64,000 bases of DNA, from assembly GCA_016706055.1 (NCBI GenBank), contig JADJKL010000003.1, positions 248,001 to 312,000 on the forward strand. Direction: 5' to 3'. Below, piece by piece: positions 45,831 to 54,767 of the stretch. A program made the position numbers and the translations under genes. Below the pieces are notes generated by a model. The model was not told where the DNA came from. It ran no database searches and was given only the letters and a program-made list of their open reading frames with translations. The stretch comes from Chitinophagaceae bacterium (GTDB taxonomy: Bacteria; Bacteroidota; Bacteroidia; Chitinophagales; Chitinophagaceae). The first letter of the stretch is position 1, and every line of letters begins with the position of its first letter.

Positions 45831-46472
45831 TTAATTCTTATTCTTAAAATCCCCTCGCTTCCATGCTTGTATAAATTCGCCCCAAGCTGCAGGGTTGAAA
45901 ATATTCATAGGAGGTGTTTGACCTTGGTACACGGCACGGTTGGCCACTTTATTCATTTGTATGCGGGTAGCTTCGCCACCATCGCCGGGAATTGTTTTTA
46001 ACCAAATGCGTCGCTTGGCTGCACTGGTATTTTGCCGTGCAATTTCTATATCATCATCAGGAACTTTGGTTTTTACAAAGTCTCTTTCAAATTGTTGAGG
46101 GGTCGGCCTTGGTTTGATGATGGTAGCTGGAAGATAAACAGTATCGATCACCATCAACTGCACCATGCTATATTGGTTGCCATCAATATTTCGAGGGATG
46201 GTAACAAGTTTTGATTTATAAGTGACATGCGAAAACTCAACTTGGTCGCCTTTTAAAACAACAATTGAAAAAACACCTTGATTGTTGGTGATGGTTCCGC
46301 GGTTCTGACCTTTTACAATAATACTTACGGCAGGAATGCCTACAAGACTGTCCGCCGTCATTACGACACCGTATAATTGCACCACAGAATCTCTGGAAGT
46401 TTCGAATTGTGCCTTGGCTGCTTGTGTAAGGATTAGAAAGAGTAATCCTGTAAAGAGTAAATGTTTTTTCAC
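45831..46472 (-). CDS. Secreted protein with a carboxypeptidase-regulatory-like domain
   Basis: From the GTG at 46472 the 213-residue product has a signal peptide (KKHLLFTGLLFLILTQAAKAQ). It then has a CarboxypepD_reg-like beta-sandwich: LYGVVMTADSLVGIPAVSII, RGTITNNQGVFSIVVLKGD, VEFSHVTYKSKLV. This domain is the one found at the front of TonB-dependent receptors, but here it is followed only by a charged tail. Function unknown; exported. The longer reading to 46562 lacks an export signal at its start. Confidence 0.75.
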   Translation of the reverse strand: MKKHLLFTGLLFLILTQAAKAQFETSRDSVVQLYGVVMTADSLVGIPAVSIIVKGQNRGTITNNQGVFSIVVLKGDQVEFSHVTYKSKLVTIPRNIDGNQYSMVQLMVIDTVYLPATIIKPRPTPQQFERDFVKTKVPDDDIEIARQNTSAAKRRIWLKTIPGDGGEATRIQMNKVANRAVYQGQTPPMNIFNPAAWGEFIQAWKRGDFKNKN

Positions 46473-46531
46473 TGCCTCAAAAATAATGACAAGTTGCTGA
46501 TTTCGTAAAAGTATTTGCCCCTTACAATGGT

Positions 46532-46539
46532 TAACTTTG
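46532..46539 (+). promoter_or_regulatory. Probable mrp promoter, -7 box TAACTTTG
   Basis: A perfect TAnnTTTG lies 34 bases before the ATG at 46574. A TTTG at 46514-46517 is a possible upstream element, but the 14-base spacing is shorter than usual. It supports a start at 46574 rather than further in. Confidence 0.55.
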
Positions 46540-46573
46540 CGCTTTAAATTGACTTTTAACAAATACTTGGAAT

Positions 46574-47669
46574 ATGACGAAGGAAAAAGTAATGGAAGCG
46601 TTGAGTAATGTGCAGGAACCTGATCTTGGGAAAAGACCTGGTGACATTGAATATGATTAAAGATCTGGAAATTGATGGCAACAATGTTTCATTTACAATT
46701 GTGTTGACGACGCCAGCTTGTCCGATGAAAGAGATGATGCAAAATGCATGCATTAATGCAATAAAATTACTGGTGAATAAAGAGGCGGTGGTAAAAGTGA
46801 ATTTTACATCGAACACAACGACAAAAAGAACAGATCCCGGAACTGTGCTTCCGAAAGTGAAAAATATAATTGCGGTGGTGAGTGGAAAAGGCGGTGTTGG
46901 TAAATCAACAGTAGCAGCAAACCTTGCTCTTGCATTAGCACAAGGCGGAGCAAAAGTTGGTTTGATGGATGCAGATATTTATGGGCCAAGTGTGCCGATC
47001 ATGTTTGGTGTACGAGGCGAAAGACCGATGATGATAGAAGTGGGAGAGGAAAAAGCAAAGATTGCTCCATTGGAACGTTATGGTTTGAAATTGATAAGTA
47101 TAGGATTACTCGTTGATGAAAAAAATGCAGTTGTTTGGAGAGGACCAATGGCGAGCAGTGCCATCAGACAATTTGTAACAGATGTGTATTGGGATGAATT
47201 GGATTACCTCGTTGTTGATATGCCACCGGGAACTGGTGATATACATTTAACATTGATGCAAACTGTTCCTGTAACAGGTGCAGTAATAGTTACTACTCCA
47301 CAGGATGTGGCTTTGGCAGACGCAAAAAAAGGAATTGCCATGTTTGGTCAGGCACAAATGAATGTTCCGATTATCGGACTGGTAGAAAACATGAGTTATT
47401 TTACGCCGGCTGAGTTGCCAGAAAACAAATATTATATTTTTGGAAAAGATGGCGGCAAGCATTTAGCAGATGAATATGATATTCCTTTTCTTGGACAAAT
47501 TCCATTGGTGCAAAGCATCCGTGAGGGCGGTGACCAGGGTGTGCCGGTAATGATGAGTGATGATGCGGTTACGAAAAAAGCATTTGAAGGATTTGCTGCA
47601 CAAGTAGTGAGAAGTATTTCGATGCGGAATGCGAATATTAGTGCGGAGAAGATTGCGGAGACGGTGTAA
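46574..47669 (+). CDS. mrp: Iron-sulfur cluster carrier protein Mrp/ApbC, start displaced by a frameshift
   Basis: Mrp is a P-loop ATPase that carries Fe-S clusters. The N-terminal MIP18/DUF59-like domain (MTKEKVMEALSNVQEPDLGK) is out of frame with the rest. One A too many at 46631-46634 separates it from DLVTLNMIKDLEIDG. The ATPase is intact: VVSGKGGVGKSTVAANLALA, DADIYGPSVPIMFG, VVDMPPGTGDIHLTL. The missing Cys-x-x-Cys near the end is common in this phylum. Without repair, translation could only begin at 46608 with unlike residues. About 365 residues when repaired. Confidence 0.9.
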
Positions 47670-47730
47670 ATGTGTTGGAGGTTCTGTGTTTGATGTTGGA
47701 TGTTGTCGTGATAATTTTAATAACATTCTA

Positions 47731-48126
47731 ATGGCTACAGTTACTAGGTTTGAAGATTTGGAAGTATGGAAGTTGGCAAGGGAGCAGGCTAAAGCTATTT
47801 ATTCGTTGACAAATGAAGGAAGTTTTGCAAATGACTTTAGTTTAAAAGACCAGATAAATAGATCGGCAGGTTCTACGATGGATAATATTGCTGAAGGGTT
47901 TGAACGTTTTACGAATCAAGAATTTGGTCAATATTTGATAATTTCGAAAGGCTCGAATGGTGAAGTAAGGTCGCAGTTGTATAGAGCATTTGATAAAGGA
48001 CCTATTACCGAAGAGGTATTAAATGAAAGATTGGAATATTCAGTGATGCTTGGTAATAAAATAAAATCTTTTATTGACTATTTACAATCTTCAAAATATA
48101 AAAGCAAACCAAGAAAAGAGGGTTAA
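47731..48126 (+). CDS. S23-type four-helix bundle protein
   Basis: The 131-residue product reads RFEDLEVWKLAREQAKAIYS, then KDQINRSAGSTMDNIAEGFE and FGQYLIISKGSNGEVRSQL, the signature of the family first found as ORFs in 23S rRNA intervening sequences. The fold is a pentameric four-helix bundle; the function is unknown. Here it is not inside rRNA. It is flanked by GTTGGAGGTTCTGTGTTTG (from 47674) and, inverted, CATCAAACTTCCAACC (48142-48157), suggesting that the gene moves as a unit. The ATG at 47731 is preferred to a longer reading that overlaps mrp. Confidence 0.85.
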   Translation: MATVTRFEDLEVWKLAREQAKAIYSLTNEGSFANDFSLKDQINRSAGSTMDNIAEGFERFTNQEFGQYLIISKGSNGEVRSQLYRAFDKGPITEEVLNERLEYSVMLGNKIKSFIDYLQSSKYKSKPRKEG

Positions 48127-48159
48127 ACTCCAACATGGAACATCAAACTTCCAACCATT

Positions 48160-48795
48160 ATGTATAAGCTTCCTTACTATCATGAAGAAGATGAAGAAAT
48201 TGTAAAACAATTCGTCCGTGACCATCCATTTGCTTTTATTGCTGGCAGTGATGCAGAAAGCAATCCTGTAGCAACGCAAGTGCCTTTATTTATTGATGAA
48301 AGAGACGGAAAATTTTTTCTTACCGGTCATATAATGAGAAATACTGACCATCACAAAGCATTTGTCGAAAATGAAAATGTGTTGGCAATATTTACAGGTC
48401 CGCATAGTTATGTCAGTGCAACTTGGTACGACAACCCATACCAGGCCAGCACCTGGAATTTTATGAGTGTTCATGCAATAGGAATTATCCGTTTCGGAAA
48501 TGACGAAGAACTGGTTGCTATTCTGAAACGGCTTACCCTGCATTATGAAGATAATAACAGCAGTTCAACAACTATATATGATAACCTGCCGACAGAAAAC
48601 ACGGCTAGACTTATGAAGGCAATTGTCGCTTTTGAAATTGAAGTTACATCTTTGGAGCATGTATTTAAACTAAGTCAGGATAGGGATGAAAAAAGTTATG
48701 ACAACATTGTAGATAAATTAAAGTTGCAAGGTGGAGACGCTGAGGAAATAGCTGTAATAATGGAAAACAGAAAGTCTAAAGTTTTTAAATCATGA
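48160..48795 (+). CDS. PaiB-family FMN-binding protein
   Basis: The 211-residue product begins MYKLPYYHEEDEEIVKQFV and holds HPFAFIAGSD, FFLTGHIMRNTDHHKAF, GPHSYVSATWY and the NFMSVHAIG phrase of PaiB. The family has an FMN-binding split barrel and is named after a Bacillus regulator of sporulation and protease genes; an enzymatic role is as likely here. Its last bases overlap the next gene (ATGA). Confidence 0.88.
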   Translation: MYKLPYYHEEDEEIVKQFVRDHPFAFIAGSDAESNPVATQVPLFIDERDGKFFLTGHIMRNTDHHKAFVENENVLAIFTGPHSYVSATWYDNPYQASTWNFMSVHAIGIIRFGNDEELVAILKRLTLHYEDNNSSSTTIYDNLPTENTARLMKAIVAFEIEVTSLEHVFKLSQDRDEKSYDNIVDKLKLQGGDAEEIAVIMENRKSKVFKS

Positions 48796-49707
48796 GAAAA
48801 TATTTATTGATTAGTTTGCTAGCAGTTGTTTGTTCATGCTCAAATTCAAAGAAAATGCAGGATGAAAATAAAAGCACTTACGTAAAAGGCGAGTTTGATA
48901 AACAAGGTCATCGAGGTTGCCGTGGATTAATGCCCGAGAATACCGTGCCTGCAATGATTAATGCATTGGGAATGGGTGTAACAACATTGGAGTTAGATGT
49001 AGTAATTACAAAAGATAAAAAGGTAGTACTATCACATGAGCCTTTTTTTAATCATGAAATTACCACAAAGCCTGATGGTTCTTTTGTTACAGAAGCGGAA
49101 GAAAAGTCATTGAAGATTTATAACATGACGTATGAGGAGGTGAAAAAATATGATGTTGGAATGAAGCCACATCCAAGATTTCCACAGCAAAAAAAAGATG
49201 AAAGCGGTAAAACCATTACTGAGCGAAGTGATTGACAGTGTGAGAAAAGATATGATGACAAGAAGAAGACCTTTTCCTTACTATAATATTGAAACAAAGA
49301 CAAAACCTGAGACTGATGGTATCTTTCATCCGGCACCTGCGGAATTTGTTGAATTGCTGATGGCTGTTATAAAAGAAAAAGATATTGAGGATTATGTAAT
49401 CATTCAGTCTTTCGATTTCAGAACATTGCAGTACCTGCATAAAAAATATCCGCATATTAAAACGGCCATGCTGATTGAGGATTTTGATAAGAGAAATCTG
49501 GAAGGGCAGTTAAAGGATTTGGGTTTTACTCCAACAATTTATAGTCCTGCTTATCAGCTTGTAAATGATAAGCTAATAGAAAGCTGTCATGCAAAGAATA
49601 TAAAAGTAATCCCCTGGACGGTGAATACAAAAGAGGAAATTTCGAAATATAAAAAAATGGGAGTAGATGGAATTATATCTGACTATCCGAATCTTTTTAG
49701 TGAGTAA
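48792..49707 (+). pseudogene. Glycerophosphodiester phosphodiesterase lipoprotein, frameshifted
   Basis: It would hydrolyse glycerophosphodiesters to glycerol-3-phosphate. The first part (48792-49235) has a lipobox (VVCSC), GHRGCRGLMPENT with catalytic His and Arg, ELDVVITKDKKVVLSHEP with metal-binding Glu and Asp. The second part (to 49707) has ETKTKPETD, VIIQSFDFRTL, IPWTVNTKEE and GVDGIISDYP. The A8 tract at 49189-49196 has one A more than the reading PRFPQQKKMKAVKPLL needs. Repaired length is about 305 residues. Translation is coupled to paiB. Confidence 0.85.
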
Positions 49708-49711
49708 ATTC

Positions 49712-50725
49712 CTAATAGAATTCAGGAAGGTTTTTTTTCTTTAATCCTAACCATTCCACTGCATTTTTATAAAGCAGCTTATTGGTTACTTTTTTCCCGA
49801 GGTCCATTTTCTCGATCAGTTTGCCGGGTTTATGTTCTCCCAATGGGAAAGGATAATCGCTTCCCAAGCAAATAAAATCTTCGCCCATCAGATCGATCAA
49901 AAATTCCATAGCTTTTCTATCATGCACCAAGCTATCAACCCAAAATTTTCCTAAATAATTTCTTGGATTAATAGGATTGTCAATAGCAACTAAATCGGGC
50001 CGTACTTTATAGCCATGTTCTATTCTGCCAATAGTAATAGGGAAGGAGCCACCTCCATGTGCAAAGGCAACTTTCAGTTTGGGGAATTTTTCAAATACAC
50101 CACCGAAAATCATTGAGCAAATAGCTCTAGAAGTTTCTGCCGGCATTCCAACAAGCCAAGGCAACCAATATTTTTCCATTTGTTCAGAGCCCATCATTTC
50201 CCACGGATGGATAAATAAGGAGCAATCCATTTTTTCTGCAGCTTCATAAAAAGGAAAGAAAGATTCATCAGAAAGATTTTTGCCATTGATGTTGGAGCCT
50301 ATTTCCAATCCCGGCATTCTTAATTCTTTCATGCATCGTTCCATTTCTTTTATTGCAAGATCAATATCCTGCATAGGAACTGTTCCCAATCCAATAAAAT
50401 GATGCGATTCTTTTGAAACAGTTTCGGCAATATGATCATTCAGAAATCTAGAGGTTTCTAAACCATCAGCTGGCTTCGCCCAATAATTAAATAACACCGG
50501 AATAGTAGAAAGCACTTGCATATTCACCTCAGTGTCTTCCATATCTTTTAACCGAGCTTCAGTTTGGTAACAATTCTCTTCAACTACACGAAAAAGTTTA
50601 TCACCCTTTATCATACAAGCTTCACAGTTGCGATGTTCCAAATGTATAAATTCGCCATAGCCAAACTTTTCCGTCCAGTTCGGCATCTTCTCCGGCATAA
50701 TGTGAGTATGTATATCAATCTTCAT
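49712..50725 (-). CDS. nbaD: Aminocarboxymuconate-semialdehyde decarboxylase (ACMSD)
   Basis: ACMSD decarboxylates 2-amino-3-carboxymuconate semialdehyde, diverting it from quinolinate to 2-aminomuconate semialdehyde. The 337-residue amidohydrolase has metal ligands in MKIDIHTHIMPEKMP, FIHPWEMMG, FAHGGGSFP and CLGSDYPFP. The phrase WVDSLVHD is typical of ACMSD. It shares a strand with HAAO, which supplies its substrate, with a small secreted gene between them. Confidence 0.92.
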   Translation of the reverse strand: MKIDIHTHIMPEKMPNWTEKFGYGEFIHLEHRNCEACMIKGDKLFRVVEENCYQTEARLKDMEDTEVNMQVLSTIPVLFNYWAKPADGLETSRFLNDHIAETVSKESHHFIGLGTVPMQDIDLAIKEMERCMKELRMPGLEIGSNINGKNLSDESFFPFYEAAEKMDCSLFIHPWEMMGSEQMEKYWLPWLVGMPAETSRAICSMIFGGVFEKFPKLKVAFAHGGGSFPITIGRIEHGYKVRPDLVAIDNPINPRNYLGKFWVDSLVHDRKAMEFLIDLMGEDFICLGSDYPFPLGEHKPGKLIEKMDLGKKVTNKLLYKNAVEWLGLKKKNLPEFY

Positions 50726-50746
50726 TTGTAGTAATTAAAATGCAGC

Positions 50747-51227
50747 TTAAAATAATTTCCCAAAAGAACCACCAAAAAATGGTTGAAATCCATTTTGGTT
50801 TACAAGAGGTGTTAAACTCATCCGCCACATAAATGATTTCTTTGTATGCTTTCTATATCCAACTGTCGGAAAGTAATTACCAAAATTTGTTCGCTTTTTA
50901 CTCAGATCTGGCTCAAGGTATAGCGAAACGTTTTCTTTTGTCCAGGTAGCACCAAGCCCAAGTTCCATGTATGATTTATTTTGTTGCAATTCAAATAGAT
51001 AATTTACACCAACCGGAATTGTCAACACAAAAGGGTCTAATGAATAAAAACCAATCCCGGCCTTATGCCAAAGCCCGGTTTTTTGTTAGCTGGTAATCAT
51101 AATTCACCGATGTAAATAATCCATTGCCCCCAAGTTCAAGGTACACAGTTTGTCTCTTGCTGATGGATTGACCAAATAAAAAAGATGAACAATAAAAAAA
51201 TGAAAAACTTAAAAGCAAAAATTTCAT
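50747..51227 (-). pseudogene. Small secreted beta-rich protein, frameshifted
   Basis: The N-terminal part has a signal peptide (MKFLLLSFSFFYCSSFLFGQ) and VYLELGGNGLFTSVNYDYQL. The C-terminal part reads LTIPVGVNYLFELQQNKSYM and ends GFQPFFGGSFGKLF, with alternating patterns and a terminal Phe as in outer-membrane barrels. They join as LTKTGLWHKAGIGFYSLDPF if one T is removed from the plus-strand tract at 51079-51084. About 159 residues. It lies inside the ACMSD-HAAO unit, but a link to that pathway is not shown. Confidence 0.6.
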
Positions 51228-51265
51228 ATCCGAAAATAAATTGAAATGGTGTATAAAGGTGGTTA

Positions 51266-51796
51266 CTATTTTTTTACTGGTGGTTGCATTACTGTCCCAC
51301 ATTTTTTACAAGTCCGTAATTCCTCGTCTCCCCAAAATTTATCCATCACCGGTGGCAATTGCTTCACAATATCTTTTACAAACAAACTGTCTTCGTGTAA
51401 TTTATTACCACAGTTTTCACAGAACCAAAGAAATGCATCTTTCTCCTCTTCTTCATCTTCCCTTACTTTTTCAATCACCAAGCCAACTGTATTTTCACCC
51501 CGCTGTGGTGAATGTGGAGTCTTTGGCGGCAGCAAAAATAGTTCACCTTCATTAATAGGAATATCTTTTGGCACACCTTCATCTATTATTTTCAACACAA
51601 TATTTCCTTCCACCTGGTAATAAAGTTCTTCACTTTCGTTGTAGTGATAATCTTTACGGGCATTTGGTCCGCCAACCACCATCACAATAAAGTTCTGCGC
51701 ATCTACATAAATGCATTTATTCCCAACAGGAGGTTTTAAAAGGTCTCTATTGTCAGCGATCCATTTTTTTAAATTAAAAGGAGCAAGTACAGGCAT
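51266..51796 (-). CDS. nbaC: 3-hydroxyanthranilate 3,4-dioxygenase (HAAO)
   Basis: HAAO opens the ring of 3-hydroxyanthranilate to give 2-amino-3-carboxymuconate semialdehyde. The 176-residue cupin starts MPVLAPFNLKKWIADNRDLL. Fe(II) ligands are in DYHYNESEELYYQ (His, Glu) and PPKTPHSPQR (His). The C-terminal rubredoxin-like iron site of bacterial HAAO is complete: CENCG and CKKCG. The reading to 51886 adds 30 unlike residues and is rejected. Confidence 0.95.
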   Translation of the reverse strand: MPVLAPFNLKKWIADNRDLLKPPVGNKCIYVDAQNFIVMVVGGPNARKDYHYNESEELYYQVEGNIVLKIIDEGVPKDIPINEGELFLLPPKTPHSPQRGENTVGLVIEKVREDEEEEKDAFLWFCENCGNKLHEDSLFVKDIVKQLPPVMDKFWGDEELRTCKKCGTVMQPPVKK

Positions 51797-51866
51797 AGTA
51801 TAGATTTTTTTGTTATTCAGTTTACCTACCGAAATTTTTATGTAGGCAGGCTTCAGTATTCCATGG

Positions 51867-51886
51867 CATCGTCTCTTGCGTCGCAC
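51867..51886. repeat. Copy of a GCGACGC-type dispersed repeat
   Basis: CATCGTCTCTTGCGTCGCAC is the reverse complement, with one difference, of GTGCGACGCAAGGGACGATG at 45705-45724. It lies between the divergent HAAO and SDR genes, next to a GTAGGCAGGCTTCAG sequence that belongs to another palindromic family. Confidence 0.55.
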
Positions 51887-51947
51887 TCTTCATCTGCATG
51901 AATTCTACTCAGCTTTTTTAATTGCGAAAAATTACAACAATTTTCTT

Positions 51948-51955
51948 TAGGTTTG
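51948..51955 (+). promoter_or_regulatory. Possible promoter of the kynurenine plus-strand genes, TAGGTTTG
   Basis: TAGGTTTG fits TAnnTTTG and lies 5 bases before the SDR start at 51961. If used, the mRNA would be nearly leaderless, as proposed for folA and pyrF. It would serve the SDR, ALDH and perhaps the following genes. Confidence 0.4.
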
Positions 51956-51960
51956 AAGGT

Positions 51961-52746
51961 ATGAATCTCTCTTTAGAAGAAAAAAATGCAATTATTTGTG
52001 GCAGCACACAGGGTATTGGTTTAGCCATTGCCGAAGAATTGGCATTATTGGGTGCCAATTGCACATTAGTAGCAAGAAATGAAGAGGCTTTGCAAAATGC
52101 TGTACAAAAATTGGATACACAACTAAGACAACAGCATGGATATTTAGTGGCAGATTTTAGTAAACCAGATGAAGTAAAGAATGTAATTCAAAAGCATGTT
52201 GAAAAAAATACAGTTCACATATTAATAAATAATTCAGGCGGTCCTGCTGCAGGCTTAATTATAGATGCAACAGAAGAAGCATTTTTAAATACTTTTAATC
52301 AGCATTTAATTTGCAATCATATATTAACACAGGCTGTTGTTCCTTCTATGAAAAAAGAAGGATATGGCCGGATTGTAAATATCATTTCAACGTCTGTAAA
52401 AATTCCATTGAAGAATTTGGGAGTTAGTAATACCATTCGTGGAGCGGTTGCCAGTTGGGCAAAAAGTATGGCGAATGAATTAGGACAATTTAATATCACC
52501 GTAAATAATGTATTGCCCGGATTCACTGCAACAAACCGATTATCAACCTTGATAGACAATATTGCTAAAAAAGGGAATACGGTTGTTGAAATTGTAGAAA
52601 AAAACATGATGGATGAAGTGCCGATGAAACGTTTTGCAGATGCTTCTGAAATAGCTTCAGTCGCAGCATTTCTTGCATCACCAGCTGCATCGTATGTAAA
52701 TGGTGTAAGTATTCCGGTCGACGGCGGTCGTACAGGAAGTATATAA
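51961..52746 (+). CDS. Short-chain dehydrogenase/reductase with an altered active site
   Basis: The 261-residue Rossmann protein has the cofactor motif GSTQGIGLAIAEE and the NNSGG strand. Where most SDRs have YxxxK, the alignment SNTIRGAVASWAKSMANEL places Ser156 and Arg160. The catalytic Tyr and Lys are therefore missing. Such atypical SDRs are known, but their reactions are not. It leads the plus-strand kynurenine genes, 11 bases before the aldehyde dehydrogenase, so a part in the pathway is likely but unproven. Confidence 0.8.
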   Translation: MNLSLEEKNAIICGSTQGIGLAIAEELALLGANCTLVARNEEALQNAVQKLDTQLRQQHGYLVADFSKPDEVKNVIQKHVEKNTVHILINNSGGPAAGLIIDATEEAFLNTFNQHLICNHILTQAVVPSMKKEGYGRIVNIISTSVKIPLKNLGVSNTIRGAVASWAKSMANELGQFNITVNNVLPGFTATNRLSTLIDNIAKKGNTVVEIVEKNMMDEVPMKRFADASEIASVAAFLASPAASYVNGVSIPVDGGRTGSI

Positions 52747-52757
52747 TTTATATTTTA

Positions 52758-54233
52758 ATGAAACTAAATATTCCATATCATTTAGAGAATTATATAGGAG
52801 GGAATTTAATTGGTCCTTTAAGTGGAAATTTCATTGACAATTTTAATCCTGCTACAGGAGAAATTGTTGGACAAATTCCTGAAAGCAATGAGAAAGATAT
52901 AAATATAGCTGTTGAAGCCGCTAAGAAAGCTTTTCCTGCATGGAGTGTTTCACCAGTTGAACAACGGTTCAGAATTCTCAACCGGATTGCAGAACTGATT
53001 GAGGAAAATCTAGAAGAACTGGCAATAGCCGAAACAAATGATAATGGTAAACCACTTTGGTTAGCCAAAGAAGTCGATATACCAAGAGCATCCTCTAATT
53101 TTCGTTTTTTTGCAACTGGCATTATGCATTTTGCAACGGAGAGTCACAATATGGAAGACAAGGCTATAAACTATACACTTCGTCAACCAATTGGAATTGT
53201 TGGTTGTATATCTCCATGGAATCTACCATTGTATTTATTCACCTGGAAGATTGCACCGGCATTAGCAGCAGGTAATTGTGTAATTGCTAAACCGTCAGAA
53301 GTAACACCTGTTACTGCCTTTCTTCTTTCTAAAATTTGTAAAGAAGCAGGCTTGCCTGATGGAGTGCTAAATATTGTTCATGGCACAGGAGCTGTTACTG
53401 GCGAAGCAATTGTAAAACATCCTGACGTTAAAGCCATTTCATTTACAGGAAGCACCAAAGCAGGAGAACGAATTGCAACTTTAGCTGCACCAAAGTTTAA
53501 AAAGTTGTCACTGGAACTGGGTGGAAAAAATCCTAATATCATTTTTGCAGATGTAGCCAATCATGAAGGATCATGGAAGAAAATGTTATACAATACTATC
53601 CGTTCTTCTTTTGCAAACCAAGGAGAAATATGTTTATGTGGTAGCAGAATATTGATTGAAGAAAGTATTTATGAAAAATTCAAAACAGATTTTATTGATT
53701 GGATAAATAAAGGTTTAAAAGTAGGCGACCCTTTGGAAGAAGAAACCAAACAAGGAGCCATAGTCAGTAAAGTGCATTTTGATAAAATTATTCGATGCAT
53801 TGATACAGCAAAACAGGAAGGCGGAAAAATTTTATGTGGAGGTAAAGCAGTGAAGTTGGAAGGACGTTGTGCCAATGGCTATTTTATTGAACCAACGGTG
53901 ATTGAAGGATTAGGTCCGCAATGCAAAACCAACCAGGAAGAAATCTTTGGTCCAGTAGTTACGCTGCAAACTTTTAAAACAGAAGAGGAAGCAATTGAAT
54001 TGGCGAATGCAACACAATATGGATTAGCAGCAAGCATCTGGACAAATGGAATTGGCAAGGCCAATCGGGTGGCAGCAAAAGTGGAAAGTGGCATTATATG
54101 GATTAATTGCTGGTTACTCAGAGATTTAAGAACACCTTTTGGCGGCGTAAAGAATAGTGGAGTTGGAAGAGAAGGAGGCTGGGAAGCTTTGAAGTTTTTT
54201 ACTGAGTCGAAGAATGTTTGTATTGAATTGTAA
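52758..54233 (+). CDS. nbaE: 2-aminomuconate semialdehyde dehydrogenase (ALDH family)
   Basis: It oxidises 2-aminomuconate semialdehyde to 2-aminomuconate with NAD. The 491-residue product has the ALDH landmarks SPWNLPLYLFTWKIAPALAA, FTGSTKAGE, LELGGKNPNI (general-base Glu) and the nucleophile region NQGEICLCGSR. The closing LRTPFGGVKNSGVGREGG is intact. The assignment to this substrate rests on the neighbours; 2-hydroxymuconic semialdehyde would be a close alternative. Confidence 0.88.
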   Translation: MKLNIPYHLENYIGGNLIGPLSGNFIDNFNPATGEIVGQIPESNEKDINIAVEAAKKAFPAWSVSPVEQRFRILNRIAELIEENLEELAIAETNDNGKPLWLAKEVDIPRASSNFRFFATGIMHFATESHNMEDKAINYTLRQPIGIVGCISPWNLPLYLFTWKIAPALAAGNCVIAKPSEVTPVTAFLLSKICKEAGLPDGVLNIVHGTGAVTGEAIVKHPDVKAISFTGSTKAGERIATLAAPKFKKLSLELGGKNPNIIFADVANHEGSWKKMLYNTIRSSFANQGEICLCGSRILIEESIYEKFKTDFIDWINKGLKVGDPLEEETKQGAIVSKVHFDKIIRCIDTAKQEGGKILCGGKAVKLEGRCANGYFIEPTVIEGLGPQCKTNQEEIFGPVVTLQTFKTEEEAIELANATQYGLAASIWTNGIGKANRVAAKVESGIIWINCWLLRDLRTPFGGVKNSGVGREGGWEALKFFTESKNVCIEL

Positions 54234-54243
54234 TTAAGAGGTT

Positions 54244-54288
54244 AGAATTATGAGTTATGAATTACATCAACTCTTAACTCATAATTCT
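54244..54288. repeat. A/T-rich inverted repeat before the deaminase gene
   Basis: AGAATTATGAGTTA (54244-54257) and TAACTCATAATTCT (54275-54288) are perfect 14-bp inverted repeats. A third copy of AACTCATAATT follows at 54297, directly before the next start. It has no T tract and looks like dispersed spacer repeat. Confidence 0.55.
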
Positions 54289-54308
54289 TAATTCAGAACT
54301 CATAATTT

Positions 54309-54755
54309 ATGACTGAAATAATAAATACATCAAACGCATCAACTCCCCTCGGAGCTTATCCTCATGCAAGAAAAGCAGGCAATCTTTTGTTTCTTTCAGG
54401 CATTGGACCAAGAAGTCCAAAGGACAATTCTATTCCCGGATTAGAATTAGATGCTAATGGAAATATTGTAAAGTATGATATAGAAGCAGAATGTCATTCT
54501 GTTTTTGCAAACGTAAAAGGGGTTTTAGAAGCAAGTGGCAGTAGTTGGGATAAAATAATTGATGTAACAGTTTTTTTAACTAATATGAAAACTGATTTTC
54601 CGATCTATAATAAAATTTATGCAGAATATTTTACTTCTGTACAGGCATGTAGAACAACTGTTGAAGTAAAGAGTTTGCCAACACCTATTGCAATTGAATT
54701 AAAAGTTATTGCAACGTTAGGTACACCCGAGATAACAAAACGGAAATGGGCTTAA
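54309..54755 (+). CDS. nbaF: RidA-family protein, probable 2-aminomuconate deaminase
   Basis: The 148-residue product has the RidA phrases PLGAYPHARKAGNLLFLSGI, DVTVFLTNMKTDFPIYNKIY and ACRTTVEVKSLPTPIAIEL (with the substrate-binding Arg). Length and the GPRSPKDNSIPGLELD insert suit aminomuconate deaminases better than the shorter housekeeping RidA. It would convert 2-aminomuconate to 4-oxalocrotonate. Position between the dehydrogenase and kynU supports this. Confidence 0.85.
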   Translation: MTEIINTSNASTPLGAYPHARKAGNLLFLSGIGPRSPKDNSIPGLELDANGNIVKYDIEAECHSVFANVKGVLEASGSSWDKIIDVTVFLTNMKTDFPIYNKIYAEYFTSVQACRTTVEVKSLPTPIAIELKVIATLGTPEITKRKWA

Positions 54756-54767
54756 GCCCTAATTAAA

